From Burkholderia gladioli (lineage in GTDB: Bacteria > Pseudomonadota > Gammaproteobacteria > Burkholderiales > Burkholderiaceae), in NCBI RefSeq assembly GCF_000959725.1, contig NZ_CP009323.1, positions 4,340,001-4,404,000 of the forward strand: 64,000 nt of DNA, written 5' to 3'. Positions 30,338 to 39,322 of the stretch are shown here, one piece after another. Position 1 is the stretch's first letter. Every line of letters begins with the position of its first letter. Below the pieces are notes generated by a model that was not told the DNA's origin, searched no databases, and saw nothing but the letters and a program-made list of their open reading frames with translations. The position numbers and the translations under genes are program-made.

Positions 30338-31279
30338 ATGACAGTCCCGCTCATCAAACTCCCCTCGCTCGATCTCCTGCGCGGTTACGTGGCCGTCGGC
30401 CGGCGCATGAGCATCACGCTCGCCGCCCAGGACCTGTGCCTCACGCAATCGGCCGTGAGCCGCCAGGTGAATGCGCTCGAGGAGGCGCTCGGCACGCGCC
30501 TGTTCCACCGCGGTTACCGCTCGATCTCGTTTACGCCCGAGGGCGAGCGCCTGTTCCGCGTCGCCGACGAAGCCGTGCGCCAGTTGCAGGACAGCGTGGA
30601 GGCCCTGACCCATCCCAAGGCGCCCCAGCCCGTGACCATCACCGCCAGCATCGGCGTGGCGGGCCTGTGGCTGCTGCCGCGGCTCGGCGAGTTGCAGCAG
30701 GCGCATCCCGGCGTCGACCTGCGGGTGGCCGCCACCGACAAGCTGCTCGACCTGCGCGCCGAGGGCATCGACCTGGCGATCCGCTACGCGGCGGCCGACC
30801 ACGCGCCGGCCAGCTCGGTGCGGCTGTTCGACGAGACCATCGTGCCGGTGGCGCATCCCTCGCTGGGCGTCACCGCGCTGGATGCCGACACGCTGGCGCG
30901 CCACGCGCTGCTCGAATTCGACGGCCCGCGCCGCCCGCTTCTGCAATGGGCAGATCATCTCGGCGCGCTCGGCCTGGAGGCCGCGCAGCGGCGCGGCGTG
31001 CTGCGCTTCAATCAATACGACCAGGTGATCCAGGCCGCGCTGGCCGGGCGCGGCATCGCGCTGGGACGCGTGGCCCTGGTCGCGCCGCTGCTGGCCGACG
31101 GCCGGCTCGCCGCGATCGGCGAGTCCGACTCGCATCGCGCCACCGGCTACGCCTACTGGCTGCACCAGGTCGATCCCGAGCCGCGCGAGGACGTGCGCGC
31201 GGTGATCGACTGGATCCTGGCCGCCACCGGGGTCGAACCCGCGCGCAAGCTGGAGTTCGACGAGCAGGGCGCGCGCTGA
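30338..31279 (+). CDS. LysR-family regulator, GcvA-like
   Basis: LysR-type regulator of 313 residues. HTH around 10-70 (RRMSITLAAQDLCLTQSAVSRQVNALEEALGTRLFHR) and an effector domain with VTITASIGVAGLWLLPRLGELQQAHPGVDLRV and LRAEGIDLAIRY, the wording typical of the GcvA subgroup. GAGG lies 7 bp before the ATG. It is divergent from the alpha/beta hydrolase gene and upstream, on the same strand, of an MFS transporter; either could be the target. Confidence 0.9.
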   Translation: MTVPLIKLPSLDLLRGYVAVGRRMSITLAAQDLCLTQSAVSRQVNALEEALGTRLFHRGYRSISFTPEGERLFRVADEAVRQLQDSVEALTHPKAPQPVTITASIGVAGLWLLPRLGELQQAHPGVDLRVAATDKLLDLRAEGIDLAIRYAAADHAPASSVRLFDETIVPVAHPSLGVTALDADTLARHALLEFDGPRRPLLQWADHLGALGLEAAQRRGVLRFNQYDQVIQAALAGRGIALGRVALVAPLLADGRLAAIGESDSHRATGYAYWLHQVDPEPREDVRAVIDWILAATGVEPARKLEFDEQGAR

Positions 31280-31528
31280 TTCGCACCTGGAGGCCGTCGA
31301 CTGCCCAGGCATGTCGATACGGCGGATCGCCGGGCTGCTGGCTCCCGCCCGCCGGCGCCTGCATCGATGCGCATCGCATGCGACCCCTTTCATGCGGCCC
31401 GCGCATGCGAAGCGTGCCGCATTCTCACTTGATGCACGCTCCCGCCAGGCGCTTAATTGAGGCCCGGCGGCCCGCGACGGCTGGCGTCGCGCTCGCGACG
31501 CGTGCCGCGCGACATGAGAAGGAGACCT

Positions 31529-32767
31529 ATGCAGATCCGTTCCGAGGAGGCCTGGCGCCACCGCTGGCTGCTGGTGATCATGGGCGGCATCGTGATGGGC
31601 GGCGCGCTGGGCGTGCGCAACGTGCAGGGCCTGTTCCTGATGCCGGTCACGCTCGATCACGGCTGGAGCCGCGAGACCTTCGGCCTCGCGCTGGCGCTGC
31701 AGAACCTGCTATGGGGCATCGCCCAGCCCTTCACCGGCATGATCGCCGACCGCTACGGCTCGGCGCGCGTGATCTTCGCAGGCGCCGTGCTCTACGCGCT
31801 CGGCCTGGTGGTGATGGCGCTGGCGGCCACGCCCGGCGTCTACACGCTCGGCACCGGCCTGATGGTCGGCATCGCGCTGTCGGGCACCGCCTTCGGGGCC
31901 GTATACGGCGCGCTCTCGCGGCTGTTCCCGGCCGAGCATCGCGGCTGGGCGCTCGGCATGGCCGGCACCATCGGCGGCCTCGGCCAGTTCGTGATGGTGC
32001 CGCTCGCGCAGGGCATGATCGATTCGATCGGCTGGGTGCGCGCCAGCTTCGTGCTGGCCGCCGTGATGCTGGCCACCGCGCCGCTCGCGGCCTGGCTGCG
32101 CGACCGGCCGCCGGCGCGCGGCGCCGAGGGCGGCAGCCACCAGACGATGCGCGCCGCGGTACGCGAGGCGCTCACGCATCGCGGCTTCTGGCTGCTCAAC
32201 ATCGGCTTCTTCGCCTGCGGCTTCCAGCTCGCCTTCATCGCCGCGCACATGCCGGCCTACCTGCTCGATCGCGGCATGAGCGCGCGCCAGGCCAGCATCG
32301 CGCTGGCCACCATCGCCCTGGCCAACACGCTCGGCACCTTCCTGTGCGGTTATGCCGGCGGCATCTGGCGGCGCAAGTACCTGCTGGCCGGCATCTACTT
32401 CACGCGCGCGATCTCGATGGCGCTGTTCATCCTGCTGCCGCTCACGCCCGCCAGCCTCTACCTGTTCTCCTTCGTCACCGGCCTGATCTGGCTCGGCACG
32501 GTGCCGCTCACCAACGGCCTGGTCTCGCAGGTGTTCGGCGTGCGCTATATCGCGACGCTGTTCGGCTTCGTGTTCTTCGGCCACCAGCTAGGCAGCTTCT
32601 TCGGCGTCTGGCTCGGCGGCGTCGTCTACGACGCCACCCACTCCTACCTGCCGCTCTGGTACGGCTCGATGGCGCTCGGCGTGGCCGCTGGCCTGCTGCA
32701 CCTGCCGATCAACGACCGCAGCGTGCCGCGCCTGTCGGGCCCGGCCCCCGCCGCGCAGCCGGTATGA
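31529..32767 (+). CDS. MFS transporter
   Basis: Major facilitator of 412 residues with 12 predicted TM helices. The first is WLLVIMGGIVMGGALGVRN and the MFS loop 2-3 motif appears as GMIADRYGSARVIFAG. The gene fits the OxlT/monocarboxylate-type group (NarK-unlike), inferred from the N-terminal G-rich helix and the GSFFGVWLGGVVYDAT segment in the last third. Start at 31529 has AAGGAGA just upstream. The stop overlaps the ATG of a small membrane protein gene. Substrate probably an organic anion, not determinable here. Confidence 0.88.
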   Translation: MQIRSEEAWRHRWLLVIMGGIVMGGALGVRNVQGLFLMPVTLDHGWSRETFGLALALQNLLWGIAQPFTGMIADRYGSARVIFAGAVLYALGLVVMALAATPGVYTLGTGLMVGIALSGTAFGAVYGALSRLFPAEHRGWALGMAGTIGGLGQFVMVPLAQGMIDSIGWVRASFVLAAVMLATAPLAAWLRDRPPARGAEGGSHQTMRAAVREALTHRGFWLLNIGFFACGFQLAFIAAHMPAYLLDRGMSARQASIALATIALANTLGTFLCGYAGGIWRRKYLLAGIYFTRAISMALFILLPLTPASLYLFSFVTGLIWLGTVPLTNGLVSQVFGVRYIATLFGFVFFGHQLGSFFGVWLGGVVYDATHSYLPLWYGSMALGVAAGLLHLPINDRSVPRLSGPAPAAQPV

Positions 32768-33012
32768 AGCCGCGCCGCGATCCCCGCACCGCCTGGGCGA
32801 CAAGCGCGACTCGGGCGGGCCGTGAGGTCTCGCCCGGCCCCGCCCGGCAGGCGAGGCACAGCGCGGCCCGCCTCGGGCTGCCCGGGCGGCCCTCGCTGCG
32901 CGGCGTGCTGCTGGGCCTGCTGGCGGCCGCGCTGCTGGCCGTCACCTTCGCGGCCTGGCTCACGCCCTCGTCGATGCTCGCCCTGCTGACGGGCTTTTCC
33001 CTGTGCGGATGA
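32764..33012 (+). CDS. Small single-span membrane protein coupled to the MFS gene
   Basis: 82-residue product. The ATG overlaps the MFS stop (ATGA), a strong sign of translational coupling. A basic Arg-rich N-terminal half precedes one TM helix (LRGVLLGLLAAALLAVTFAAWL) and a short tail MLALLTGFSLCG. The shape, one helix then a hydrophobic tail ending near Cys, is like short membrane proteins often left at the ends of Burkholderia operons. It may be an accessory or simply a small orphan protein. No family is recognised; coding is supported mainly by the overlap and TM segment. Confidence 0.55.
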   Translation: MKPRRDPRTAWATSATRAGREVSPGPARQARHSAARLGLPGRPSLRGVLLGLLAAALLAVTFAAWLTPSSMLALLTGFSLCG

Positions 33013-33077
33013 GGCGGGCCACGACGACCTCGCGCGCCGCGCGCCAAGCTCGCTGAATCGAAGCCCGCCCGGCTAGG

Positions 33078-33767
33078 CTAGGCCTGGTTGCCCGGCTCCA
33101 GGCCCCTGAACTGCACCACCAGCTCGATATCGTTGCGCACCGCCAGCTTCTTCATGGCCGACGCCTTCTGCGTGCTGACGGTCTTCACGCTGCGGCACAC
33201 CTGGCGCGCGATCTCGCTGACCCGCATGCCGCGCGAGATCATCCGCACCACCTCGTATTCGCGCTTGGTCAGCGTCGCGCGGCGCCCCTCGCCCTGCTTC
33301 GACAGGAAACCGAGCTGCGCGCCGGACAGGGCCACCGCCACCTCGGGATCGATGTACCGCTGGTCGGCCGCGACGGTGCGCACCGCGGCGGCGAGACGCG
33401 AGAAGGTCGCGTTCGCCTTGCACAGGAAACCGCGCACGCCGATCCCGAACAGCTTGCGCACCAGGGCCGGGTCGTCGTGCATGGTCAGCATCAGGATCCT
33501 GAGCTCGGGATGGCTGCGCTTGAGGCATTCGATGAGCGGCAGGCCGTCGAAGGCGCCGGCCTGGTCGAAGGCGTAATCGCAGATCAGCACGTCGCAGGAC
33601 GACCTGGCGAGGACCGTGCCGAGCATCGCCGGGTCGCAGGCGCTGGCCGTCACGGTGATGTCGGCCTCGTGGTCGAGCATCCTGGTGATGCCCACCATCA
33701 CGACGGGATGGTCGTCGGCCACCACGACGCGAATGGTTCCGGTGGAATCGCGATCCTGCTGTTTCAT
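33078..33767 (-). CDS. RcsB-like response regulator (receiver plus LuxR-type HTH)
   Basis: 229 residues. Receiver domain with acidic pair D18-D19 (VVVADDHPVV), phospho-acceptor Asp64 (LICDYAF), Thr95 (LTMHDD) and Lys117 (GFLCK). LuxR-type HTH near 160-215 reads TLTKREYEVVRMISRGMRVSEIARQVCRSVKTVSTQK. The final SVKTVSTQKASAMKKLAVRNDIEL closely follows the RcsB recognition helix pattern. Start at 33767 has GGAGA 7 bp upstream. It lies 179 bp downstream of the adhesin gene on the same strand and below the hybrid kinase, its probable phosphate donor via the Hpt domain. Very similar to the regulator at 40523. Confidence 0.9.
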   Translation of the reverse strand: MKQQDRDSTGTIRVVVADDHPVVMVGITRMLDHEADITVTASACDPAMLGTVLARSSCDVLICDYAFDQAGAFDGLPLIECLKRSHPELRILMLTMHDDPALVRKLFGIGVRGFLCKANATFSRLAAAVRTVAADQRYIDPEVAVALSGAQLGFLSKQGEGRRATLTKREYEVVRMISRGMRVSEIARQVCRSVKTVSTQKASAMKKLAVRNDIELVVQFRGLEPGNQA

Positions 33768-33946
33768 GACATTGTCTCCAGTGAATGGCATGCGCGACGG
33801 CCGGCACGTCGAGGCGGCCCGCGGCGGAAAATCGAGGCGCGCGAGCGGCCCGGCCGTCGAATCGCGCACCGGGCAATCGCAGCAGGCCGACGTGGCACCG
33901 TCGGACCTTGCCGGAAATCATCGCGTGATGTTGGCGCCCGAGCGCG

Positions 33947-35608
33947 CTACCACTTCCAACCTGCGCCGAAGTTGAATCCCGTCAGGCGGCCGGTGGTCGA
34001 TACGCCGGCGCCCCAGCCCAATCGCCCGTTGCCGGCCAGCCCCTTCAGGTTCAGGGCGATCGCGCGGTAGCCCGAGAAGCCGCCGACGCCGACCCCGGCC
34101 GCCACCTCGCCCGGGTTCAGGCTCGGCAGGTAGAGGCCTGACATCGCCATGCTCATCGCCACGCCCGTGTAGGCGCGACGCGCGACGTCCCCGAGCGAAC
34201 GCCCGAGCGTGGCGAGTTGCGACAGGTTCACGGCATCGCCGGGAGCAACGCCTGGCGCGAGGTTGACGAGACGGCGCTCGCGGCCGGGCGAGCCGATCGA
34301 GACCGTCGCATCGCGATCGGCGATCGACCCAGCGCCCAGCGCCACCGCGCCCCGGCCTGTGGCGAGCGCGGACGCACCGAGCGCCACCGAGCGATCGCCG
34401 TCGGCGCGCGCCCCGTCTCCGAGCGCGGTAGCCTGGGCGCCCAGCGCGCCGGCCTGATAGCCGATCGCGACGGCACCGTCGCGCGCGGCCAGGGCGCGGA
34501 ATCCGACGGCCGTGGCGTGGTGCTCCCTTGCCCGCGCATAGGCGCCGTAGGCGGTCGCGCCATCGGCGCGGCGGCTCTCGCGCGCGCCGTCGCGCCCCGC
34601 GATCGTCCCGGCGGCGGCGCATAGCCCGGTGGCCGTCGCATCGAAACCGTTGGCCTGGGTGCAGCCGGCCGGGTCGATTCGCGACCGCCTCACCGCGTCC
34701 GTGCCGGGTCCCCGTGTCTCGATCATGCGACCTTCGCCGCCTCCCGCCGCCGTTGCGAGGACGACGTTGCCATTACGTCGTGCCTCGTCATTCGCGCGCA
34801 TCAGCGGCGACATGCGCTCGGCCAACGCGCGAAGCCGCACGTCGGTCGAATCGAGCTGTCGGGAGACCGTGTCGATACGCTTGGCGTGAATATCATCCAC
34901 CGACGACAGCTCACTCATCTCCGCCGTAATCGCGTCCAGTTGCGTGGAGGTCGCGGTGGAAAGCAGGGCGAGATCCTGCTCGTTCATGCGCACGCCGTTC
35001 GCGAAAACACCCGCCTCGCGGGATGCCGAGGCCAGCCCGGTCGACAAGCGGCTCTGAAGCGTCGATACCCGGCTGTCGAGCTGGCCTGAGGCGACCGACT
35101 GGGAACCGATCTCGCCCGACGCCCGTTCAAGTTCCTCCGTCCCGGGAAGCATCGAAGCCTGCGTCGCGCGTTGGACGATCGAGCTCGATGCCGATCGTCC
35201 ATCGGCCACGATCGACTCGTTCAGCGACAGATCCACGCCCTGGCTTGGCGGATCGCCCGGCTTCGTGGCCTGACGCGGATTCAGCCGGGCCTGGCCAGGG
35301 TGGCAGGCATCACGGCAAACGCAGGAGAGAATACCGCTCAGGTCGAATGATTCGTCAGTTTGGCCGTGCGTGATGAATTTACAGATTGCCTCGCCCTGCC
35401 TGCCGGAGGCGCCCGCGGTACCCAGCGACTCGATGCCGAGCAGCACGAAGCACGCAAGGACAGCCTCCACAGTACGGCTTCGGCCGGACCCTACCGACCA
35501 TGGCCACGCTTCATGGCCGGCTTGCGCTTGCGTCGCCACATCAAGCTGCCCGCGAAATGACGGCGGCGGGGCGGCTTGCCGCCATTTTCCGGAATCGTGC
35601 TTGTCCAT
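33947..35608 (-). CDS. YadA-like trimeric autotransporter adhesin
   Basis: 553-residue surface protein. An extended N terminus with hydrophobic export segment (about 46-68) precedes a Cys-containing region (Cys76, 96, 98, 102), a coiled-coil stalk (about 175-275), then YadA head repeats (about 345-440, for example GDRSVALGASALATGRGAVALGA), a neck SIGSPGRERRLVNLAPGVAPGDAVNLSQL and a C-terminal anchor (475-553) ending GAGWKW. The anchor forms a trimeric beta barrel that exports the passenger. Having coiled coil before the head, and a Cys cluster, is unusual. RBS GGGAGAGAG precedes the ATG. It lies between the kinase and the RcsB-like regulator; a TAGGA-N4-TCCTA palindrome sits about 205 bp upstream. 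Confidence 0.9.
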   Translation of the reverse strand: MDKHDSGKWRQAAPPPSFRGQLDVATQAQAGHEAWPWSVGSGRSRTVEAVLACFVLLGIESLGTAGASGRQGEAICKFITHGQTDESFDLSGILSCVCRDACHPGQARLNPRQATKPGDPPSQGVDLSLNESIVADGRSASSSIVQRATQASMLPGTEELERASGEIGSQSVASGQLDSRVSTLQSRLSTGLASASREAGVFANGVRMNEQDLALLSTATSTQLDAITAEMSELSSVDDIHAKRIDTVSRQLDSTDVRLRALAERMSPLMRANDEARRNGNVVLATAAGGGEGRMIETRGPGTDAVRRSRIDPAGCTQANGFDATATGLCAAAGTIAGRDGARESRRADGATAYGAYARAREHHATAVGFRALAARDGAVAIGYQAGALGAQATALGDGARADGDRSVALGASALATGRGAVALGAGSIADRDATVSIGSPGRERRLVNLAPGVAPGDAVNLSQLATLGRSLGDVARRAYTGVAMSMAMSGLYLPSLNPGEVAAGVGVGGFSGYRAIALNLKGLAGNGRLGWGAGVSTTGRLTGFNFGAGWKW

Positions 35609-36019
35609 GTCGTCTCTCTCCCAGTCTCATATTGGAAACCTCGACGTCGTCATAGGCAGAGAAAGCCATCGCCTCGACGTCATACCCGGCGCGAGTCTTT
35701 CGGATCAATCGCGGCATGGATGCCGAAACCGATGTCATGCCTGACCGCGACGTCAATCGAAGTTAGTTCAGATCCACCACGATACGAATCGTCGACGCCC
35801 TATTTGCGATATAGGAACCGTCCTAGACGCGATCCGGGAAACGGTGAAGAGGACCGATCCGTCGTCGTGCCGTCGCGGACCATGGATGAATCCGCGAGCG
35901 ATGGCGGCACCCCGCCGCTCTCGCAAAACTGGAGCAATGATGCCGGCAGCCTGGCGACACGGAGCTCGCACGCCAGGCGGCGGCCGTCACGCCGCCGTGC
36001 CGATCGCCCACGCGTCGCG
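35609..36019. other. Adhesin promoter region, no gene
   Basis: 411 bp between the kinase stop and the adhesin start, less GC-rich than the surroundings. It contains the palindrome at 35812-35825. On the minus strand the palindrome is followed by TCGCAA-N17-TCGTAT, a weak -35/-10 pair, which would place an activator right at the -35. No coding sequence seen. Confidence 0.5.
35812..35825. promoter_or_regulatory. RcsB-type box upstream of the adhesin gene
   Basis: TAGGAACCGTCCTA: 5-bp arms TAGGA/TCCTA around 4 bp. The 14-bp length and arms match the enterobacterial RcsAB box TAAGAATATTCCTA at 10 of 14 positions. It lies 204-217 bp before the adhesin ATG. Confidence 0.6.
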
Positions 36020-39000
36020 TCAGTTTCGGCGCAGTGGGTTGCCCCCTCGCCCCGCATGACGCGCGATGGCGGCATCGACCATCGGCTCCAGCGCGGCCAG
36101 TTCAGCCGACAGCGTCTCGACCGGCATCTCGAGGCAGCGCCGGGACAGCGCCTGCAGGGCCTGCCCCAGAGGATCCTGGCTGAAAAACAGCAGCGAGCCG
36201 GCCATCTTGTGCAGGGCGCGCCGGAGCTGCTGCCGGTCGCCTGCCGCGAATGCGTCGCGCGCGGCAGTCCAGTCCCTCGGCAGACCCGTCGCGAGCATCG
36301 ATGCGAGCGCCTCGTCGAGCCGCCCCTCGCGAGCCTCGGCCTGCGGCTCGGCCACCGGGAACACGAACGCGAGCGCGTCGCGCAGGGCATCGAGCGACCA
36401 GGGCTTCATCAGGACATCGGCGAGCCGCTCGCCGGCCGCGCCGAGCGTGCGCTCCCAGCTCACGTCGGCGGTGGTCAGGATGATGGGGGTATCGACGGCC
36501 GCGCGCGCCAGCGCCTCGATCAGGCGCGGTCCGTCGAGGCGCGGCATGTTCAGGTCGGTCAGGATCAGCGCGTGGCGGGCCGCGCCGGCCCATGCCAGCG
36601 CGGCGTCGCCGTCCGCCGCCTCGTCCACCTGCTCGATGCCGAGCACGGCCAGTTGACGGCGCAGCAGTTGCCGGCAGACCGCGTCGTCGTCGATCACCAG
36701 CACCCGCGCCTCGTGCAGATCCTCGCGTGCGAGCAGGCGCGGCACGTCGTCGGCGGCCGCCTGGCCGAATTCGCCCAGCAGCACCTGCCAGGCCGCGCGG
36801 ATCGCATCCAGCGAATAGGACGACACCACATAGCGATCGCCGCGGCAGTCCGGCCGCAACGGTCCATCGTCGGCCACCACCAGGTCTACCGGCGCGGCAT
36901 GCCGGATCGCCGCGAGTTCGCGCGTCATCAGCACGCGCAGGGCGAACGGCTCGCGCGCCGCCGCGGCGGACAGCGCCGCCGCGGCGCCCACCTCGACCTG
37001 CCAGCCGGCCGCGCGCAGCACCTCGACCAGGTCGTTGGGGGCATCCTCGCGCTCCAGCAGGACGAACACCTTGCGCCCGTCCGAAACCGGCCAGTCATAG
37101 GCTCGCGCCGGCTGGCGCTCCCAGTCGATCGGCAGGCGCAGCGTGAAGGTGGTGCCGGCCCGCAACTCGCTGCGAACCTCGATGCGCCCGCCGAGCAGTT
37201 CGCAGATCTTCGCGCACAAGGCGAGGCCCAGTCCGGTGCCGCGCACCATCGCGTTGCGCGAGGACGGGCTCTGCACGTAGGGGGCGAAGATGCGATCGAG
37301 ATCCTCGGCGGGAATCCCCTCGCCCGTGTCCGCGACCTCGATCGTGAGGCACTCGCCGCCTTCCAGCCCGCCGCCGCGCCGGCACTGCACGCCGACGCGC
37401 CCGCGATGCGTGAATTTCAGCGCGTTGTGCAGCAGGTTGAGGATGACCTGGCGCAGCAGGTGCTCGTCGCCGATCGCCTGCGCGCCGAGGTCGGCCACCG
37501 CGTAGTTGATGCGCACCGGATGCGCGCCCACCGACGGCCGCGCCGACAGCAGCACCTGCTCCACCAGGCCGCGCAGGCTGAAGCTCGAGCGCTTCGGCCG
37601 GAACAGCTGCGCGTCGAGCTTGGAGAAATCCAGCGCGTTGTCGAGCAGGGCCATCAGGGAGGTGAAGCCGCGCGAGACGATGTCCACCCGCTTGCGCAGG
37701 TCCGGATCGTCGGCGTCGAGGGAGATCAACTCGAGATTGGACAGCGCGCCGTGCAGGGGCGTCCTGATCTCGTGGCTCATGATGGCGAGGAAATCGCCCT
37801 TGGCGCGATTGGCGGCCTCGGCGCTGAGCTTCGCGTCCTGCAGCAGGGCCTCGGTCTGATGGCGCGAGCTGACGTCGTAGATCGCCAGCAGCACGATCTC
37901 GGCATCGCCGTAGCGGGTCGCGCGCAGGGCGAACTCGTAGTGGCGCGGGCCGGCCTGGCCGTCGAGCTCGAGATCGACGGCCAGCCGCGGCTCGGCCTCG
38001 AAATCGTGCGCCGCGGCACGCTCGAACAGGCCGGCCAGCGCGGCCTGGTTGGCCTGCGCATCGAACAGTTCGCCGGCCAGGGTGTTGCGGATCACGAAGC
38101 GGCGCGTGGATGGATGGAAGGCCGCGAAGCCGATCCGCAGCGAATTGGCCATGGTCTGCTCGAAGGCCGCGCTGTCGCGCCCGCGCCGCGCGCGGCGCTT
38201 GACCGGCGCGAGGATGCGCAGGTCGAACCACACGATCATCGCCCAGAGCGCGGCGAGCAGGCCCGCGAAGCCCGCTCCGAGGTCCAGCGCCGGGCGCCAG
38301 AGATCGCCGAGCACCTGGGTCCGATCGACCCGATTCACCCACACCCAGTCCGGGGCCGGCCCCTGGCGGCGCAGGTCGAGCGCGAAGTCCCGCCAGAGGA
38401 TGGTGCGCCGGTCCCCGGCGGCCGGCCTCAGCCCGGCGCGCGCCGGCTCGCGCGGCGCGGCGCCGGGCTGGCCCTGGCTGAAATCGACGATGCCATCGGG
38501 ATGGACCAGCGCGGTCGACTGCAAGGTCTCGATCGACATCACCTCCTTGACGAAGTCCTCCAACACGGCCGGCCGGACCAGCACCGTGGGCGCGCCGTTC
38601 GGCAGCCTGAACGCCTTCACGTAATCGACCACGTGGCCTTGTTCCCGCGCATCGAAGCGCGGCGCGAGCCAGATGCCGCCGTCGCCGCGGCTGCCCCGTT
38701 CGCGCGCGGCCGCCAGCGCGGCGCGCGCGGCCTGGGTCTTCTGCCCGATCACGGTGGCCGCGGCGTACTGCACCGGCTGCCGTTCATCGCGCATCACGGC
38801 GAGGTAGCGTCCCGCCACGTCGAAGATCATCGTGCCCTCGCGCAGGCAGTTCGGACAACGATGAATCCAGTCGAGCGCGATCCGCGACAAGGGCGACGAG
38901 CAGGCCAGGTCGGGCGGGTCGCCCACCGGTGCCGCCACGTAGAGGTTCATCGGGCAATCCGGGGCGAGGTAGCCGACGCCCTGGTCGTAGGCACGGCCGT

Positions 39001-39322
39001 CATGGAAGGCATCGCGATGCCGGGTTTCGGCCGCCTGCAGCGCCGCGTAGAACTCGGCCGAGCGGTTGTAGACGCCGCCCATGCGATGAAAGATGTGGTT
39101 GACGGCATCCGCCTGGGCGTCGAACCTCGCCGCCTGCTGGGCCACGTATGCCTGCAGGCCGAACCGGGCTACCGCATAGGCCCCGCCCAGGATCGCGAGC
39201 GTCAGCAGGACACCGCCGGTATGGAGGATCAGCGAGGGAAAGTCCTCGGGATCGCGGGCATGCAGCCGTCCTATCGTGATACGGCCGAACCGCCTGATAT
39301 GTCGCTTGATGACGCCGACCAT
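36020..39322 (-). CDS. RcsC-like hybrid sensor histidine kinase with receiver and Hpt
   Basis: 1100-residue inner-membrane phosphorelay kinase. TM1 about 31-54, periplasmic sensor about 60-345 with four Cys (123, 141, 156, 159), TM2 about 347-367, then a PAS-like linker, HisKA with His517 (MSHEIRTPLHG), HATPase with Asn633, DTGEGI (661-670) and GTGLGLA. A degenerate receiver-like domain (about 748-860) without phospho-Asp follows, then a true receiver with Asp923 (LTDLNMPRLDG) and Lys973, and a C-terminal Hpt with His1038 (ALHKMAGSLLFF). RcsC also carries an extra alpha/beta domain before its receiver. The frame is open up to 39802; the ATG at 39322 is chosen because it has GGAAAG upstream and precedes TM1. 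Likely partners are the two RcsB-like regulators. Confidence 0.88.
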   Translation of the reverse strand: MVGVIKRHIRRFGRITIGRLHARDPEDFPSLILHTGGVLLTLAILGGAYAVARFGLQAYVAQQAARFDAQADAVNHIFHRMGGVYNRSAEFYAALQAAETRHRDAFHDGRAYDQGVGYLAPDCPMNLYVAAPVGDPPDLACSSPLSRIALDWIHRCPNCLREGTMIFDVAGRYLAVMRDERQPVQYAAATVIGQKTQAARAALAAARERGSRGDGGIWLAPRFDAREQGHVVDYVKAFRLPNGAPTVLVRPAVLEDFVKEVMSIETLQSTALVHPDGIVDFSQGQPGAAPREPARAGLRPAAGDRRTILWRDFALDLRRQGPAPDWVWVNRVDRTQVLGDLWRPALDLGAGFAGLLAALWAMIVWFDLRILAPVKRRARRGRDSAAFEQTMANSLRIGFAAFHPSTRRFVIRNTLAGELFDAQANQAALAGLFERAAAHDFEAEPRLAVDLELDGQAGPRHYEFALRATRYGDAEIVLLAIYDVSSRHQTEALLQDAKLSAEAANRAKGDFLAIMSHEIRTPLHGALSNLELISLDADDPDLRKRVDIVSRGFTSLMALLDNALDFSKLDAQLFRPKRSSFSLRGLVEQVLLSARPSVGAHPVRINYAVADLGAQAIGDEHLLRQVILNLLHNALKFTHRGRVGVQCRRGGGLEGGECLTIEVADTGEGIPAEDLDRIFAPYVQSPSSRNAMVRGTGLGLALCAKICELLGGRIEVRSELRAGTTFTLRLPIDWERQPARAYDWPVSDGRKVFVLLEREDAPNDLVEVLRAAGWQVEVGAAAALSAAAAREPFALRVLMTRELAAIRHAAPVDLVVADDGPLRPDCRGDRYVVSSYSLDAIRAAWQVLLGEFGQAAADDVPRLLAREDLHEARVLVIDDDAVCRQLLRRQLAVLGIEQVDEAADGDAALAWAGAARHALILTDLNMPRLDGPRLIEALARAAVDTPIILTTADVSWERTLGAAGERLADVLMKPWSLDALRDALAFVFPVAEPQAEAREGRLDEALASMLATGLPRDWTAARDAFAAGDRQQLRRALHKMAGSLLFFSQDPLGQALQALSRRCLEMPVETLSAELAALEPMVDAAIARHAGRGGNPLRRN

